Below are positions 48,094 to 57,285 of a stretch of 64,000 bases of DNA, in pieces (positions within the stretch are counted from its first letter, which is position 1; each line of letters begins with the position of its first letter). Made by a program: the position numbers and the translations under genes. The stretch comes from Kutzneria chonburiensis. GTDB lineage: Bacteria > Actinomycetota > Actinomycetes > Mycobacteriales > Pseudonocardiaceae. The notes under the pieces are model-generated. The model saw nothing but the letters and a program-made list of their open reading frames with translations. It made no database searches and was not told the origin of the DNA. The stretch covers positions 372,001-436,000 of the forward strand of contig NZ_CP097263.1 in NCBI RefSeq assembly GCF_028622115.1. Reading direction: 5' to 3'.

Positions 48094-48303
48094 GTGACCG
48101 GAGACGATGAGGAGGCCGAGTTCGTCGCGGACTCGGTGGCCGAGCAGATGTACACCGTGTGCCACCAGTGCGGTGGCATCGGCGAGGTGCCCATCCCGGT
48201 GCTCGCGGTGCTGGGCGGCGTCGGCCGCACCGCCACCGCCAACCGCACGTGCCACGTGTGCGACACCAACGGCCGGCTGACCGGCATGGTGCCGCCGATC
48301 TGA
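48094..48303 (+). CDS. Small protein with two CxxC motifs
   Basis: A 69-residue acidic protein with CHQCGGIGEV near residue 23 and CHVCDTNGRL near 53, a DnaJ-like zinc-ribbon spacing of two C-x2-C pairs about 30 apart. It could bind one zinc ion; no other domain fits. The GTG start is likely leaderless. It lies upstream of the glyA riboswitch. Function not recognised. Confidence 0.6.
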   Translation: MTGDDEEAEFVADSVAEQMYTVCHQCGGIGEVPIPVLAVLGGVGRTATANRTCHVCDTNGRLTGMVPPI

Positions 48304-48423
48304 CGGTTGTCCACAGCCCCCGAGTTGTCCACAGGCGGCGGGTTTGCAAGATCAACTTGGGGTCGGGGCGGGTAGAATGGTGCTGGGGCGGCCACCCCAG
48401 GGAGGGCGGGGGTTTAGGATCAC

Positions 48424-48512
48424 TCAGCGTCGCGACTGGCGTGTTGGGGTGGAATCGACCACCGGGGAGCGACTGGAAACGGTGGCGTCGCGCGCCTGGG
48501 TGTCAGCTGCCA
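48424..48512 (+). ncRNA. ZTP (pfl) riboswitch upstream of glyA
   Basis: The leader shows the conserved pfl-motif blocks in order: GTCGCGACTGGCG (48429-48441), a short stem GGTGG/CCACC (48448-48452 with 48459-48463), CCGGGGAGCGACTGG (48462-48476), a variable linker, and the second half CGCGCGCCTGGGTG (48489-48502). This class binds ZTP/ZMP, the signal for low 10-formyl-tetrahydrofolate, and commonly controls glyA in actinobacteria. The aptamer ends about 22-30 bases before the start codon, so translational or attenuation control is plausible. Confidence 0.88.
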
Positions 48513-48534
48513 CAACCGACATGGGAGTTTGACG

Positions 48535-49797
48535 ATGCATCAGCCCGCACTCAACGCCCTCACCGCGGCCGATCCCGAACTGGCCGGACTGGTCGAGTCC
48601 GAGGCCAAGCGGCAGCACGACAAGATCCGCCTGATCGCCTCCGAGAACTATGTCTCCACCGCCGTGCTCGAGGCCACCGGCACGGTGCTGACCAACAAGT
48701 ACTCCGAGGGCTACGCCGGCAAGCGCTACTACGAGGGCCAGCAGTTCATCGACCCGATCGAGCAGCTGGCCGTGCAGCGGGCCAAGGACGTGTTCGGCGT
48801 CGAGCACGCCAACGTGCAGCCGTACTCGGGCTCGCCGGCCAACCTGGCCATCTACCTGGCCTTCCTCAAGCCGGGCGAGACCGTGATGGGCATGGGCCTG
48901 CCCTCGGGCGGCCACCTGACCCACGGCTGGACGGTGTCGGCCACCGGCAAGTGGTTCAACGCGGTCCGCTACGGCGTGACCAAGGAGACCGGCCGCGTCG
49001 ACATGGACGAGGTGCGCGACCTGGCCCTGGCCGAGCGGCCGAAGGTGATCTTCTGCGGCGGCACGGCCATCCCGCGCACCATCGACTTCCCGGCCTTCGC
49101 CGAGATCGCCCGTGAGGTCGGGGCGGTGCTGGCGGCCGACATCGCGCACATCGCCGGCCTGATCGCCGGCGGCGCGCACCCGTCGCCGGTCGGCCACGCC
49201 AACGTGATCTCCACGACCACGCACAAGACGCTGCGCGGCCCCCGTGGCGCGATGCTGATGTCCGACGCCGAGCACGCCTCCGCGCTGGACAAGGCGGTCT
49301 TCCCGGGTCTGCAGGGCGGTCCGCACAACCACACCACGGCGGGTATCGCGGTGGCGCTGAAGGAAGCCGGCACCGACGACTTCCGGACGTACGCGCACAC
49401 CATCGTGGCCAACGCCAAGGCGCTGGCCGAGGCGCTGGTGGAGCGGGGCTTCGACCTGGTCTCCGGCGGCACCGACAACCACCTGCTGCTGATCGACCTG
49501 ACGTCCAAGAACGTGGCCGGCAAGCCGGCGGCCAAGGCGCTGGACCGGGCCGGCATCGAGCTGAACTACAACACGGTGCCGTTCGACCCGCGCAAGCCGT
49601 TCGACCCGTCCGGAATCCGCCTCGGCACGGCCGCGATCACCACCCGCGGCCTCGGCGTCGAGCAGATGCCGCAGCTGGCCACGTGGATCGACCGGGTCGT
49701 GACGGCCGCGGCCGAGGGCGACGAGTCCGTGGTCGACGCCACCGCGGCCGAGATCTCGGAGCTGCTGGCCGGCTACCCGATGCCGGGCTGGGCCTGA
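48535..49797 (+). CDS. glyA: Serine hydroxymethyltransferase
   Basis: PLP enzyme converting serine and tetrahydrofolate to glycine and 5,10-methylene-THF. 420 residues: IRLIASENYVSTAVLEATGT near residue 30, YYEGQQFIDPIEQLAVQRAK near 64, and the PLP-Lys block HANVISTTTHKTLRGPRGAM near 222. The ATG at 48535 has GGGAG at good distance; a TTG six bases upstream is in frame but less likely. Controlled by the ZTP riboswitch, linking folate one-carbon status to expression. The helicase gene follows after 4 bases. Confidence 0.97.
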   Translation: MHQPALNALTAADPELAGLVESEAKRQHDKIRLIASENYVSTAVLEATGTVLTNKYSEGYAGKRYYEGQQFIDPIEQLAVQRAKDVFGVEHANVQPYSGSPANLAIYLAFLKPGETVMGMGLPSGGHLTHGWTVSATGKWFNAVRYGVTKETGRVDMDEVRDLALAERPKVIFCGGTAIPRTIDFPAFAEIAREVGAVLAADIAHIAGLIAGGAHPSPVGHANVISTTTHKTLRGPRGAMLMSDAEHASALDKAVFPGLQGGPHNHTTAGIAVALKEAGTDDFRTYAHTIVANAKALAEALVERGFDLVSGGTDNHLLLIDLTSKNVAGKPAAKALDRAGIELNYNTVPFDPRKPFDPSGIRLGTAAITTRGLGVEQMPQLATWIDRVVTAAAEGDESVVDATAAEISELLAGYPMPGWA

Positions 49798-49801
49798 CCA
49801 C

Positions 49802-52003
49802 ATGTCCGGGGAGTCTCTCGGCTACGCCGTGGTCGAGGGCTCGCTGGAGCGCATCACCTACGCCAACGAGGAGACCGGGTACACCGTCGCCAAGGTCGAC
49901 ACCGGCCGCGGCGGCGGTGACCTGCTGACCGTCGTCGGAGCACTGCTGGGCGCGCAGCCGGGGGAGAGCCTGCGGCTGCGCGGCCGGTGGGGCAGCCATC
50001 CCCAGTACGGCAAGCAGTTCCTCGTCGACTCGTACAGCACGGTGCTGCCGGCGACCGTGCAGGGCATCCGGCGCTATCTGGGTTCCGGGCTGGTCAAAGG
50101 CATCGGGCCGCGGATCGCCGACCGGATCGTGGAGCATTTCGGGCTGACCGCGTTGGACGTCATCGAGACCGACGTCGGCCGGCTGATCGAGGTGCCGGGG
50201 CTGGGACCCAAACGCACCAAGCTGATCGCCGGCGCGTGGGAGGAACAGAAGGCCATCAAGGAGGTCATGCTGTTCCTCCAGGGCGTCGGCGTGTCGACCT
50301 CGCTGGGCGTGCGGATCTACAAGACCTACCGGGACGACTCGATCCGGGTGGTCAAGGAGGAGCCGTACAAGCTGGCCGCGGATGTGTGGGGCATCGGCTT
50401 CAAGACCGCGGACGTGCTGGCCAAGGCCGTCGGCATTCCGCACGACAGTCCGCAGCGGGTCAAGGCCGGCATCCAGTTCACGCTGTCGCAGGCCTCCGAT
50501 GACGGCAACTGCTTTCTGCCGCAGGATGAGTTGATCGCCAAGGCGGTGGAGATCCTGGAGGTCTCCAGCGTGTTGGTGGGGGACTGCCTGCGGGAGCTGG
50601 TTGTTGAGGAAGGGGTCGTCCGGGAGGAGATCTTCGAGGGCGACCCGGCGGCGATCTACCTGGTTCCCTTTCACCGAGCCGAAATCTCACTGGCTAATCA
50701 ACTTACTCGGCTGTTGCGGTCCGATGTGGACAGACTTGACGCCTTCGCTTCGGTGGACTGGGGCAAGGCGCTGGACTGGCTGCGGCGGTCGACCGGCACG
50801 ACGCTGGCCCCGGAGCAGGAGCTGGCCGTTCGGTTGGCGTTGACGGAAAAGGTCGCCGTGCTGACCGGGGGACCGGGCTGCGGCAAGAGTTTCACCGTGC
50901 GTTCCATCGTGATGCTGGCGAAAGCCAAGGGGGCCAAGGTGTTGCTGGCCGCGCCGACCGGACGGGCGGCCAAGCGGCTGGCCGAGCTGACCGGCGTGGA
51001 CGCGGCGACCGTGCACCGGATGCTGGAGCTCAGGCCCGGTGGTGACGCCGCGTACGACCGTGATCGGCCGCTGGACGTCGATCTGCTGGTCGTCGACGAA
51101 GTGTCGATGCTGGACCTGTTGCTGGCCAACAAGTTGCTCAAAGCCGTGCCGCCCGGCGCGCATGTGCTGCTGGTCGGCGACGTTGATCAGCTGCCCAGCG
51201 TCGGGGCCGGCGAGGTGCTGCGGGACCTGTTGGCGGCCGAGCCCGTGCCGCGGGTCCGGCTGACCCAGATCTTCCGGCAGGCCCAGCAGTCCGGTGTCGT
51301 CACCAACGCGCACCTGATCAACTCCGGCCGTCAGCCCGTGACCGACGGCCTGCCCGACTTCTTCCTGTTCGCCGAGGACGACACCGAGACCGTCGCGTCG
51401 CTGACCGTCGACGTCGTCGCCAACCGCATCCCGCGCAAGTTCGGCCTCGACCCTCGCCGTGACGTTCAGGTCCTTGCCCCCATGCACCGCGGTCCCGCCG
51501 GCGCCGGGGCGTTGAACACCTTGCTCCAGGAGGCTTTGACCCCGTCCAAGCCCAACCTGCCCGAGCGCCGCTTCGGCGGCCGCGTGTTCCGGGTGGGTGA
51601 CAAGGTCACCCAGATCCGCAACAACTACGACAAGGGCGTCGCCGGCGTCTTCAACGGCACCGTCGGCGTGGTGACCGCGCTGTCGGCCGAGGAACAGACC
51701 CTCACCGTGCGGACCGACGAGGACGAGGACGTCGACTACGAGTTCGGCGAACTGGACGAATTGGTCCATGCCTACGCCATCACCATCCACCGCTCGCAGG
51801 GCAGCGAGTACCCGTGCGTGGTCATCCCCATCACCACCAGCGCGTGGATGATGTTGCAGCGCAACCTGCTCTACACCGCCGTCACCCGGGCCAAGAAGCT
51901 CGTCGTGCTCGTCGGCTCCCGCCGCGCCATCCAGCAGGCCGTCCGCACCCCGTCCACCGGCCGCCGCTACACCGCCTTGGCCCACCGCATCCGCACGGCC
52001 TGA
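49802..52003 (+). CDS. RecD2-like SF1B ATP-dependent DNA helicase
   Basis: A 733-residue helicase of the stand-alone RecD (RecD2) type: an N-terminal OB-like start (YAVVEGSLERITYANEETGY), helix-hairpin-helix region (IRRYLGSGLVKGIGPRIADR near residue 84; LIEVPGLGPKRTKLIAGAWE), then motor motifs: Walker A LTGGPGCGKSFTVRSI near 354, DEVSMLD near 433, GDVDQLPSVGAGEVLRDLL near 460 and C-terminal TIHRSQGSEYPCVVIP near 660. RecD2 unwinds 5' to 3' and helps replication and repair. The ATG lies 4 bases after glyA. Confidence 0.95.
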   Translation: MSGESLGYAVVEGSLERITYANEETGYTVAKVDTGRGGGDLLTVVGALLGAQPGESLRLRGRWGSHPQYGKQFLVDSYSTVLPATVQGIRRYLGSGLVKGIGPRIADRIVEHFGLTALDVIETDVGRLIEVPGLGPKRTKLIAGAWEEQKAIKEVMLFLQGVGVSTSLGVRIYKTYRDDSIRVVKEEPYKLAADVWGIGFKTADVLAKAVGIPHDSPQRVKAGIQFTLSQASDDGNCFLPQDELIAKAVEILEVSSVLVGDCLRELVVEEGVVREEIFEGDPAAIYLVPFHRAEISLANQLTRLLRSDVDRLDAFASVDWGKALDWLRRSTGTTLAPEQELAVRLALTEKVAVLTGGPGCGKSFTVRSIVMLAKAKGAKVLLAAPTGRAAKRLAELTGVDAATVHRMLELRPGGDAAYDRDRPLDVDLLVVDEVSMLDLLLANKLLKAVPPGAHVLLVGDVDQLPSVGAGEVLRDLLAAEPVPRVRLTQIFRQAQQSGVVTNAHLINSGRQPVTDGLPDFFLFAEDDTETVASLTVDVVANRIPRKFGLDPRRDVQVLAPMHRGPAGAGALNTLLQEALTPSKPNLPERRFGGRVFRVGDKVTQIRNNYDKGVAGVFNGTVGVVTALSAEEQTLTVRTDEDEDVDYEFGELDELVHAYAITIHRSQGSEYPCVVIPITTSAWMMLQRNLLYTAVTRAKKLVVLVGSRRAIQQAVRTPSTGRRYTALAHRIRTA

Positions 52004-52010
52004 GCACGGG

Positions 52011-53012
52011 TCAGGCCGGGGTAGGGCCCGTCGAGCGGCGGATGCTCAGCGACAGCGGGGCGGTGACGTGGGTGGGGGCGGTGCCGTCGATGTCGGCGAG
52101 CAGGGCCTGGACGGCCAGACGGCCGAGGTCCTCGGCGGGGATGGCGACGGAGGTGGCCTCGGGGGCGAGGTAGCGGGCGAGGTCGACGTCGTTGAAGCCG
52201 ATGAGCGAGAGGTCGGCGGGGATGGCGACGTGGAGCTGGGCGCAGGCCCGGTAGAGGGCGGCGACGAGGATGTCGTCGTCGCAGAAGATGGCGGTGACGG
52301 GGGTGCGGCGCAGGAAGCGGGCGGCGGCGGTGGTGGCCTCGGTGATGGAGAAGGGCGAGCGGTAGCGCGCCGCCGGGGGAAGGCCGAGGCGGGAGAGCTC
52401 GGCGGCGAGGTGGTGCTCGCGGAGCTGGAAGGTGCTGCGCCGGAGATCGGCCTGGGCGTGGCCGATGTGGCGGTGGCCGAGGTCGGCGAGGTGGGTGACG
52501 ACGTCGCGCATGGCGGCGGCAATGTCGATGTCGACGGACGAGCGGCCGGCGGGGTCGGGGCACTCGATGAAGACGACGGAGTCGAGGTCGGCGGCCAGAC
52601 GGGCGGTGACGGGGGCGGGCTCGGCGTAGACGATGGCGCCGGCGAACAGGCCGACGCGGCTCATGTCGACCAGGCGGTCGGTCCAGGCCGGGTCGGCGGC
52701 GGTGTCGACGAGCAGCACGGCCAGGTCGGACTCGCGGGCGGCCTGCTCGGCGCCGAGCAGCACGCGGGCGAAGTACGGATTGCGCACGTCGGGCACGGCG
52801 AGGGCGAGCACCTGGGGCCGGCCGCCGCGAAGCACCCGGGCGGGGCCGGAGGGCACGTAGCCGAGCTCGGCGGCGGTGGACTCGACCAGCTCGCGGGTGC
52901 GGTCGGAGACGCGGCCGGCGGCCCGGCCCGAGAACACCAGGGACACGGTGGTCTGCGAGACGCCGGCGGCCCGGGCCACGTCGACGCTGGTCACGGACCT
53001 ACGTCTGGTCAA
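52011..53012 (-). CDS. LacI-family transcriptional regulator
   Basis: A 333-residue repressor: N-terminal HTH (VTSVDVARAAGVSQTTVSLV) with the LacI hinge (LGYVPSGPARVLRGG), then a periplasmic-binding-protein-like effector domain (VLALAVPDVRNPYFARVLLG; VTAIFCDDDILVAALYRACA; LIGFNDVDLARYL). The TTG at 53012 is chosen for GAGGAGGACACACC upstream. It diverges from the SAHH-like gene, with a perfect palindromic operator between them, so autoregulation and control of that gene are likely. The ligand could be a nucleoside or thioether, an inference from the target. Confidence 0.9.
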   Translation of the reverse strand: MTRRRSVTSVDVARAAGVSQTTVSLVFSGRAAGRVSDRTRELVESTAAELGYVPSGPARVLRGGRPQVLALAVPDVRNPYFARVLLGAEQAARESDLAVLLVDTAADPAWTDRLVDMSRVGLFAGAIVYAEPAPVTARLAADLDSVVFIECPDPAGRSSVDIDIAAAMRDVVTHLADLGHRHIGHAQADLRRSTFQLREHHLAAELSRLGLPPAARYRSPFSITEATTAAARFLRRTPVTAIFCDDDILVAALYRACAQLHVAIPADLSLIGFNDVDLARYLAPEATSVAIPAEDLGRLAVQALLADIDGTAPTHVTAPLSLSIRRSTGPTPA

Positions 53013-53051
53013 CGGTGTGTCCTCCTCGGCGAGCCCGTGCTAGCTTGCCAC

Positions 53052-53065
53052 GTACTACGTAGTAC
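53052..53065. promoter_or_regulatory. LacI-type operator palindrome
   Basis: GTACTACGTAGTAC is a perfect 14-bp palindrome with the central CG typical of LacI-family operators. It lies 39 bases upstream of the LacI TTG and 18 bases upstream of the SAHH-like ATG, and covers the shared promoter space. Confidence 0.8.
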
Positions 53066-53083
53066 CCAACGTGAGGACCCGCC

Positions 53084-54229
53084 ATGACGGCCACCCGGAT
53101 CGACTGGACGCGCGAGCACTGCCGGCTGCTGCACAGGATCCGGGAGGAGTTTGCCCGGACCCGCCCGTTCGAAGGCCGGACCATCGGCACCGGCATCCAC
53201 ATCGAGGCCAAGACGGTGGCGCTGCTGACCACGCTGCGCGCGGGCGGCGCGGCGGTGGTGGCGACCGGCAACCTGAACAGCACCCAGCCCGAGGCGGTCG
53301 AGGCGCTCCGGGCCGAGGGCGTCACGGTGATCGGCGAGCCGACCAAGGACGAGCACGAGCACCGCGGCTACCAGCGCCAGCTGCTGGCCACCCGCCCGGA
53401 CCTGATCTTGGACAACGGCGGCGACCTGTTCGCGCAGTATCTCGACGACCCGTACCCGGGGCTGCTGGGCGGGACCGAGGAGACGACCTCGGGCCGGATG
53501 CGCCTCGCCCCGTTGCGGGACAAGCTGAACCGGCCGATCCTGGTGATCAACGACAGCCCGATCAAGCAGTTCGCCGAGAACCAGCACGCCGTCGGTCAGA
53601 GCACGCTGGAGTCGTTGCTGCGCTTGACGAATCGGGCAACTAACGGTCTGCGCGTTACTGTCTTCGGCTACGGCGCCTGCGGCCGTGGCGTCGCCGACAA
53701 CTTCCGCGGCGCACACGCCAAGGTCTCCGTCGTCGAGGTCGACCCGGTCACCCGCCTGCGGGCCCACCTCGACGGCTTCGACACCCCGTCCCGAGACCAG
53801 GCCGTCGCCACCGCCGACGTGATCATCACGGTCACTGGCGCCCGGGACCTGATCACCGCCGATGATCTGCCGCTGCTGCGGGACGGCGTGATCCTGGCCA
53901 ACGCCGGTCACTTCCCGGTCGAGATCGACGCCGACGGCCTGCTCGCGGCCGCCGACGCCGTGCGCGAGTACCAGGACGACCTGGCCACCCTGGAGCTCGC
54001 CGACGGTCGCCGCATCCATCTCGTTGCCCGTGGCCACATGGTCAACCTCGCCGGCCCGCGCGCCCTGGGCAACTCCATCGAGTCCATGGATCTCGGCTTC
54101 GCCTTGCAGGCCCGCTGCCTCGAAGCCGTTGCCCTGGGCCAGGTCGACGCCGCCAGCAGCGTGGTTCCGGTGCCCGCGGCGATCGACGCCCAGGTGGCAA
54201 ACGCTTACCTGGCCGACCGGTATCAGTAG
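53084..54229 (+). CDS. Short divergent S-adenosylhomocysteinase-like protein
   Basis: A 381-residue NAD-dependent SAHH-fold protein. Conserved blocks: TGIHIEAKTVALLTTL near residue 37, LILDNGGDLFAQYL near 108 (DDGGDL in classical enzymes), GGTEETTSGRMRL near 125, INDSPIKQFAENQHAVGQST near 150 (Lys kept, the following Asp position is Glu), FGYGACGRGVADNF near 188, and ILANAGHFPVEID near 268. It ends about 20 residues after VPVPAAIDAQVA and lacks the classical C-terminal HYRY tail that completes the neighbouring subunit's NAD site. It may act on another nucleoside thioether. GAGG precedes ATG 53084. Confidence 0.8.
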   Translation: MTATRIDWTREHCRLLHRIREEFARTRPFEGRTIGTGIHIEAKTVALLTTLRAGGAAVVATGNLNSTQPEAVEALRAEGVTVIGEPTKDEHEHRGYQRQLLATRPDLILDNGGDLFAQYLDDPYPGLLGGTEETTSGRMRLAPLRDKLNRPILVINDSPIKQFAENQHAVGQSTLESLLRLTNRATNGLRVTVFGYGACGRGVADNFRGAHAKVSVVEVDPVTRLRAHLDGFDTPSRDQAVATADVIITVTGARDLITADDLPLLRDGVILANAGHFPVEIDADGLLAAADAVREYQDDLATLELADGRRIHLVARGHMVNLAGPRALGNSIESMDLGFALQARCLEAVALGQVDAASSVVPVPAAIDAQVANAYLADRYQ

Positions 54230-55296
54230 CGGACGTCCGAGGCCAACAGCGGTGGGTACACAGTGGACTCCACACCGTCCACAGTGGTCCCGGCGAACTG
54301 GAGCATCGCCTGCTGGGCGCCGTGCATGGGGGCGGGATAGTCGAGCGTCGGGGCGGAAATCTCGTCGAGGACACGGAGGTGCTCGTCGGTCAGCACGACA
54401 TCCAAGCCGGCCAGGTTGTCGGTGAGGTGCTCCAGCCGGCGCGCCCCGACGATCGGCACGACAGTGCCCCGGCGAGCCCGGAGCCAGGCCAACGACACGG
54501 CAGCGGAGGTGGTCTCGAGCTCCTCGGCGATCACAGCCACGGCCTCGATCACCTCGTACTCCTCCTCGGTCGGGCCACCGACATAGGCGGTGCGCTCGGA
54601 GTCGGCGACCATGGTGCCGCGGCGGTACTTCCCTGACAGGAAGCCGTTCTTCAACGGGCTCCATGGCGTCAATGCCATGCCCTGGTCCACCGCGAGCGGC
54701 GCGAGTTCGCCCTCGACGGTCCGCGCCAGCAACGAATACTCCACCTGCAACGCGATGATCGGCGTCCAGGACCGCAGGAGCGCCATGGTCTGGGCTTGCG
54801 CGGTGACCCACGCGGGCGTGTTGGAGAAGCCGATGTAGCGAATCTTGCCGGCGGCGACGAGGTCGTCCAGCGTCCGCATGGTCTCCTCGATCGGCGTGTG
54901 CCGGTCCCAGTTGTGCAGCCAGTACAGGTCGAGGTGGTCGGTGTTGAGCCGCCGCAGGCTCTCGTGCAGCTGCGCGATGATCGACGCCCTCCCGGCGCCG
55001 CCGCCGTTGGGGTCGCCGGGATACATGTTGCCGAAGAACTTGGACGCCACCACCACGTGCTGGCGGCGACGGCCGAGGAAGTCGCCGACGATCTTCTCGG
55101 AGTGGCCGTTGGCGTAGAAGTTGGCGCAGTCGATGAAGTTCCCGCCACGTTCGAGATACGCGGCCATGATCTTCTCGGACTCGCCGACGTCGCAGCCGGC
55201 CGAGCCGGGATCGGTGCCGAAGGTCATCGCGCCCAGGGCGAACGGGCTGACCCGCAGCCCGGAGCGGCCGAGGGTGACGTAGTGGTCGAGCGGCAT
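54223..55296 (-). CDS. Aldo/keto reductase
   Basis: A 357-residue NADPH-dependent AKR: LGRSGLRVSPFALGAMTFG at residue 9, FIDCANFYANGHSEKIVGD near 54 with the catalytic Asp and Tyr, HVVVASKFFGNMYPGD near 80 with the Lys, LDLYWLHNWDRHTPIEE near 121 with the His, and TPWSPLKNGFLSGKYRRG for cofactor binding. Substrate unknown. ATG 55296 follows GGGGAG. Divergent from the AraC-type gene, a frequent AKR-regulator pairing; its 3' end overlaps the SAHH-like gene by 7 bases. Confidence 0.92.
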   Translation of the reverse strand: MPLDHYVTLGRSGLRVSPFALGAMTFGTDPGSAGCDVGESEKIMAAYLERGGNFIDCANFYANGHSEKIVGDFLGRRRQHVVVASKFFGNMYPGDPNGGGAGRASIIAQLHESLRRLNTDHLDLYWLHNWDRHTPIEETMRTLDDLVAAGKIRYIGFSNTPAWVTAQAQTMALLRSWTPIIALQVEYSLLARTVEGELAPLAVDQGMALTPWSPLKNGFLSGKYRRGTMVADSERTAYVGGPTEEEYEVIEAVAVIAEELETTSAAVSLAWLRARRGTVVPIVGARRLEHLTDNLAGLDVVLTDEHLRVLDEISAPTLDYPAPMHGAQQAMLQFAGTTVDGVESTVYPPLLASDVRY

Positions 55297-55453
55297 GGTC
55301 GGGCTCCCCGATCTTCTCGGATGTGGTGACCGCTCCATGACACCGCCCGAGGCCGGTCGACCGGTAGGTCGATCCGACCCGGCTCTTGCCCGATCCTGCC
55401 GTTCTCGCCGCGATCGGGTTGCCGGCGCGGCCGGCCGGTGCTGTCCTGGTGGC

Positions 55454-56341
55454 ATGGCGCTCGACGAGATCCGGGACCTGATCGCCCGGCATGCCCGGCC
55501 GGACATGGCTTCCCCGATCGACGGCCTCCAGGTGTCCAGTGTGGACAGCACCGAGGAGCACCACTCGCTGACCGAACCGCTGCTGGTCGTGCTGGCGCAG
55601 GGTGGCAAGCGTTTGCTGCTGGGCGACGAGGTGCACGAGTACCGCACCGGCGACTGCCTGGTGGTCAGCGCCGAAGTGCCGGTGAGCGGCCATTTCTTCG
55701 ACATCGGCAAGGACCGGCCGGCGCTGGGTGTCGGCTTGGCCCTGCGCCCCACCGTGATCGCCCCGCTGCTGCTGGCCGCGCCGGCCGATCGCCGGGCCGC
55801 GCCGGCGATTGCCACCGGCAAGGCCGAGCCGGCGCTGCTGGACGCCGTGCTGCGCATGCTCCGGCTGCTCGACCACCCGAGCGACGCGCGAGTGCTGGCC
55901 CCGCTGTACGAGCAGGAGATCCTGTGGCGGCTGCTGACCGGTCGGCACGGGCCGCTGGTCCGCCAGATCGGGCTGGCCGACAGCGGACTGTCGCTGGTCG
56001 GCCGGGCCATCCGCTGGATACGGGAGAACTACGCCGAGCCCATCCGGGTGGCCGACCTGGCCCGGCTGGCCGGCATGAGCGAGTCGGCGTTCCACCGGCA
56101 CTTCCGCGCGGTCACCACGATGAGCCCGATCCAGTACCGCAAGATCATCCGGTTGCAGGAGGCGCGGGCGCTGCTGGTTGCCCGTCCGGGCGATGTCGCC
56201 GGCATCGGGCATCTCGTCGGCTACGACAGCGCGACCCAGTTCAGCCGCGAGTACCGCGAGCTGTTCGGCGCGCCGCCGGGCCAGGACGCGGCCCGGCTGC
56301 GGGCCGACGCCGGCACGTTCGGGCAGCACCGGCTCCCTTAA
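55454..56341 (+). CDS. AraC-family transcriptional regulator
   Basis: A 295-residue regulator: an N-terminal cupin-like sensor of the AraC_N type (SLTEPLLVVLAQGGKRLLLG, VHEYRTGDCLVVSAEVPVSG) and a C-terminal double HTH (VADLARLAGMSESAFHRHFR near residue 200; MSPIQYRKIIRLQEARALL; VGYDSATQFSREYRELFG). This subtype is commonly divergent from an oxidoreductase, here the aldo/keto reductase 158 bases away, which it probably controls. The ribosome binding site of the ATG at 55454 is weak (GGTGG). Confidence 0.88.
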   Translation: MALDEIRDLIARHARPDMASPIDGLQVSSVDSTEEHHSLTEPLLVVLAQGGKRLLLGDEVHEYRTGDCLVVSAEVPVSGHFFDIGKDRPALGVGLALRPTVIAPLLLAAPADRRAAPAIATGKAEPALLDAVLRMLRLLDHPSDARVLAPLYEQEILWRLLTGRHGPLVRQIGLADSGLSLVGRAIRWIRENYAEPIRVADLARLAGMSESAFHRHFRAVTTMSPIQYRKIIRLQEARALLVARPGDVAGIGHLVGYDSATQFSREYRELFGAPPGQDAARLRADAGTFGQHRLP

Positions 56342-56380
56342 TCGGTGGACGCCGCCGGAAATGCCGGTTTCACTGGCCCG

Positions 56381-57285
56381 ATGCGACTTCCCGACGGCTA
56401 TCGGACGCTGCGACCGGCGCTGGCCGACGTCGACGAGATCCTCGACCTGGTGCACGCCACCGAGGAGGTCTACCTCGGCTACCGCGACTACGAGCGCAGC
56501 GAGGTGGTCGACGCGCTCACCGGCCCCGGCGTCGACCTGAACGCCGACGCCTGGCTGGTGCGGGACGGCGACGACCGGCTCGTCGGCTGGGGCCAGCTGT
56601 ACCCGTCGGGGCCGTTCTGCGACGCCTACGCCCGGCCCGGCGAGGGCCCGTCGGTGCAGGCGTACCTGATCGAGGCGCTGCTGGACCGTGTGGTCGAACG
56701 GGCCGACGGCAAACCGCTGGTCAAGGCCGGTGCGTTGCAGACGGAGGAGCAGTACATCGGCGTGCTCGCCGAGGCCGGCTTCGAGTTCAATCACCTCCAC
56801 GCGCGGATGACGCGGCCGCTGACCGGCGACGAGCAGCCGCCCGCACCGGTCCCCGGCTACACGATCCGCCCTCCCGCCGAGGAGGAACTGCCCGCCGCCG
56901 GCGACGTGCTGCGCGCGGCGTTCACCGATCAGCACGACTACGAGGGCACGCCGAGCCTGGTGTTGGCCGAATGCCTGGTCGCCGCAGCGGAATCCGGCGA
57001 GCTGGGCGGCGTGCTGCTGGCATCCGCGCCGTCCGAGGTCACGGGCGAGGGCTGGGTGAAATGGCTCGGCGTGCATCCCGATCACCGCCGCCGCGGCCTG
57101 GCCGCGGCGCTGCTGACCACGGCGATCGCCGCGAATGCCCGACTGGGTCGGCCGTTCGTCGGATTGGGCGTTGACACCGACAGCCTGACGCGGGCCTTCG
57201 ACCTGTACGAGCGGCTCGGCTTCACGGTGAAGTACCGGGCCAACGACTACCGCGTCGATCTTGGGCCGCGCATGATCGGGGATGA
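56381..57285 (+). CDS. GNAT family N-acetyltransferase, 3' end uncertain
   Basis: About 300 residues with two GNAT-like halves. The C-terminal half shows the acetyl-CoA loop WLGVHPDHRRRGLAAALLTT near residue 230 and the closing DSLTRAFDLYERLGFTVKYR. The frame does not stop after the expected end (YRVDLG) but runs on through shadow sequence into the methyltransferase gene. A TGA at 57283-57285, overlapping the methyltransferase ATG, lies one frame away, so a missing base near 57265-57280 may hide the true stop. ATG 56381 has no clear ribosome binding site. Substrate unknown. Confidence 0.7.
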
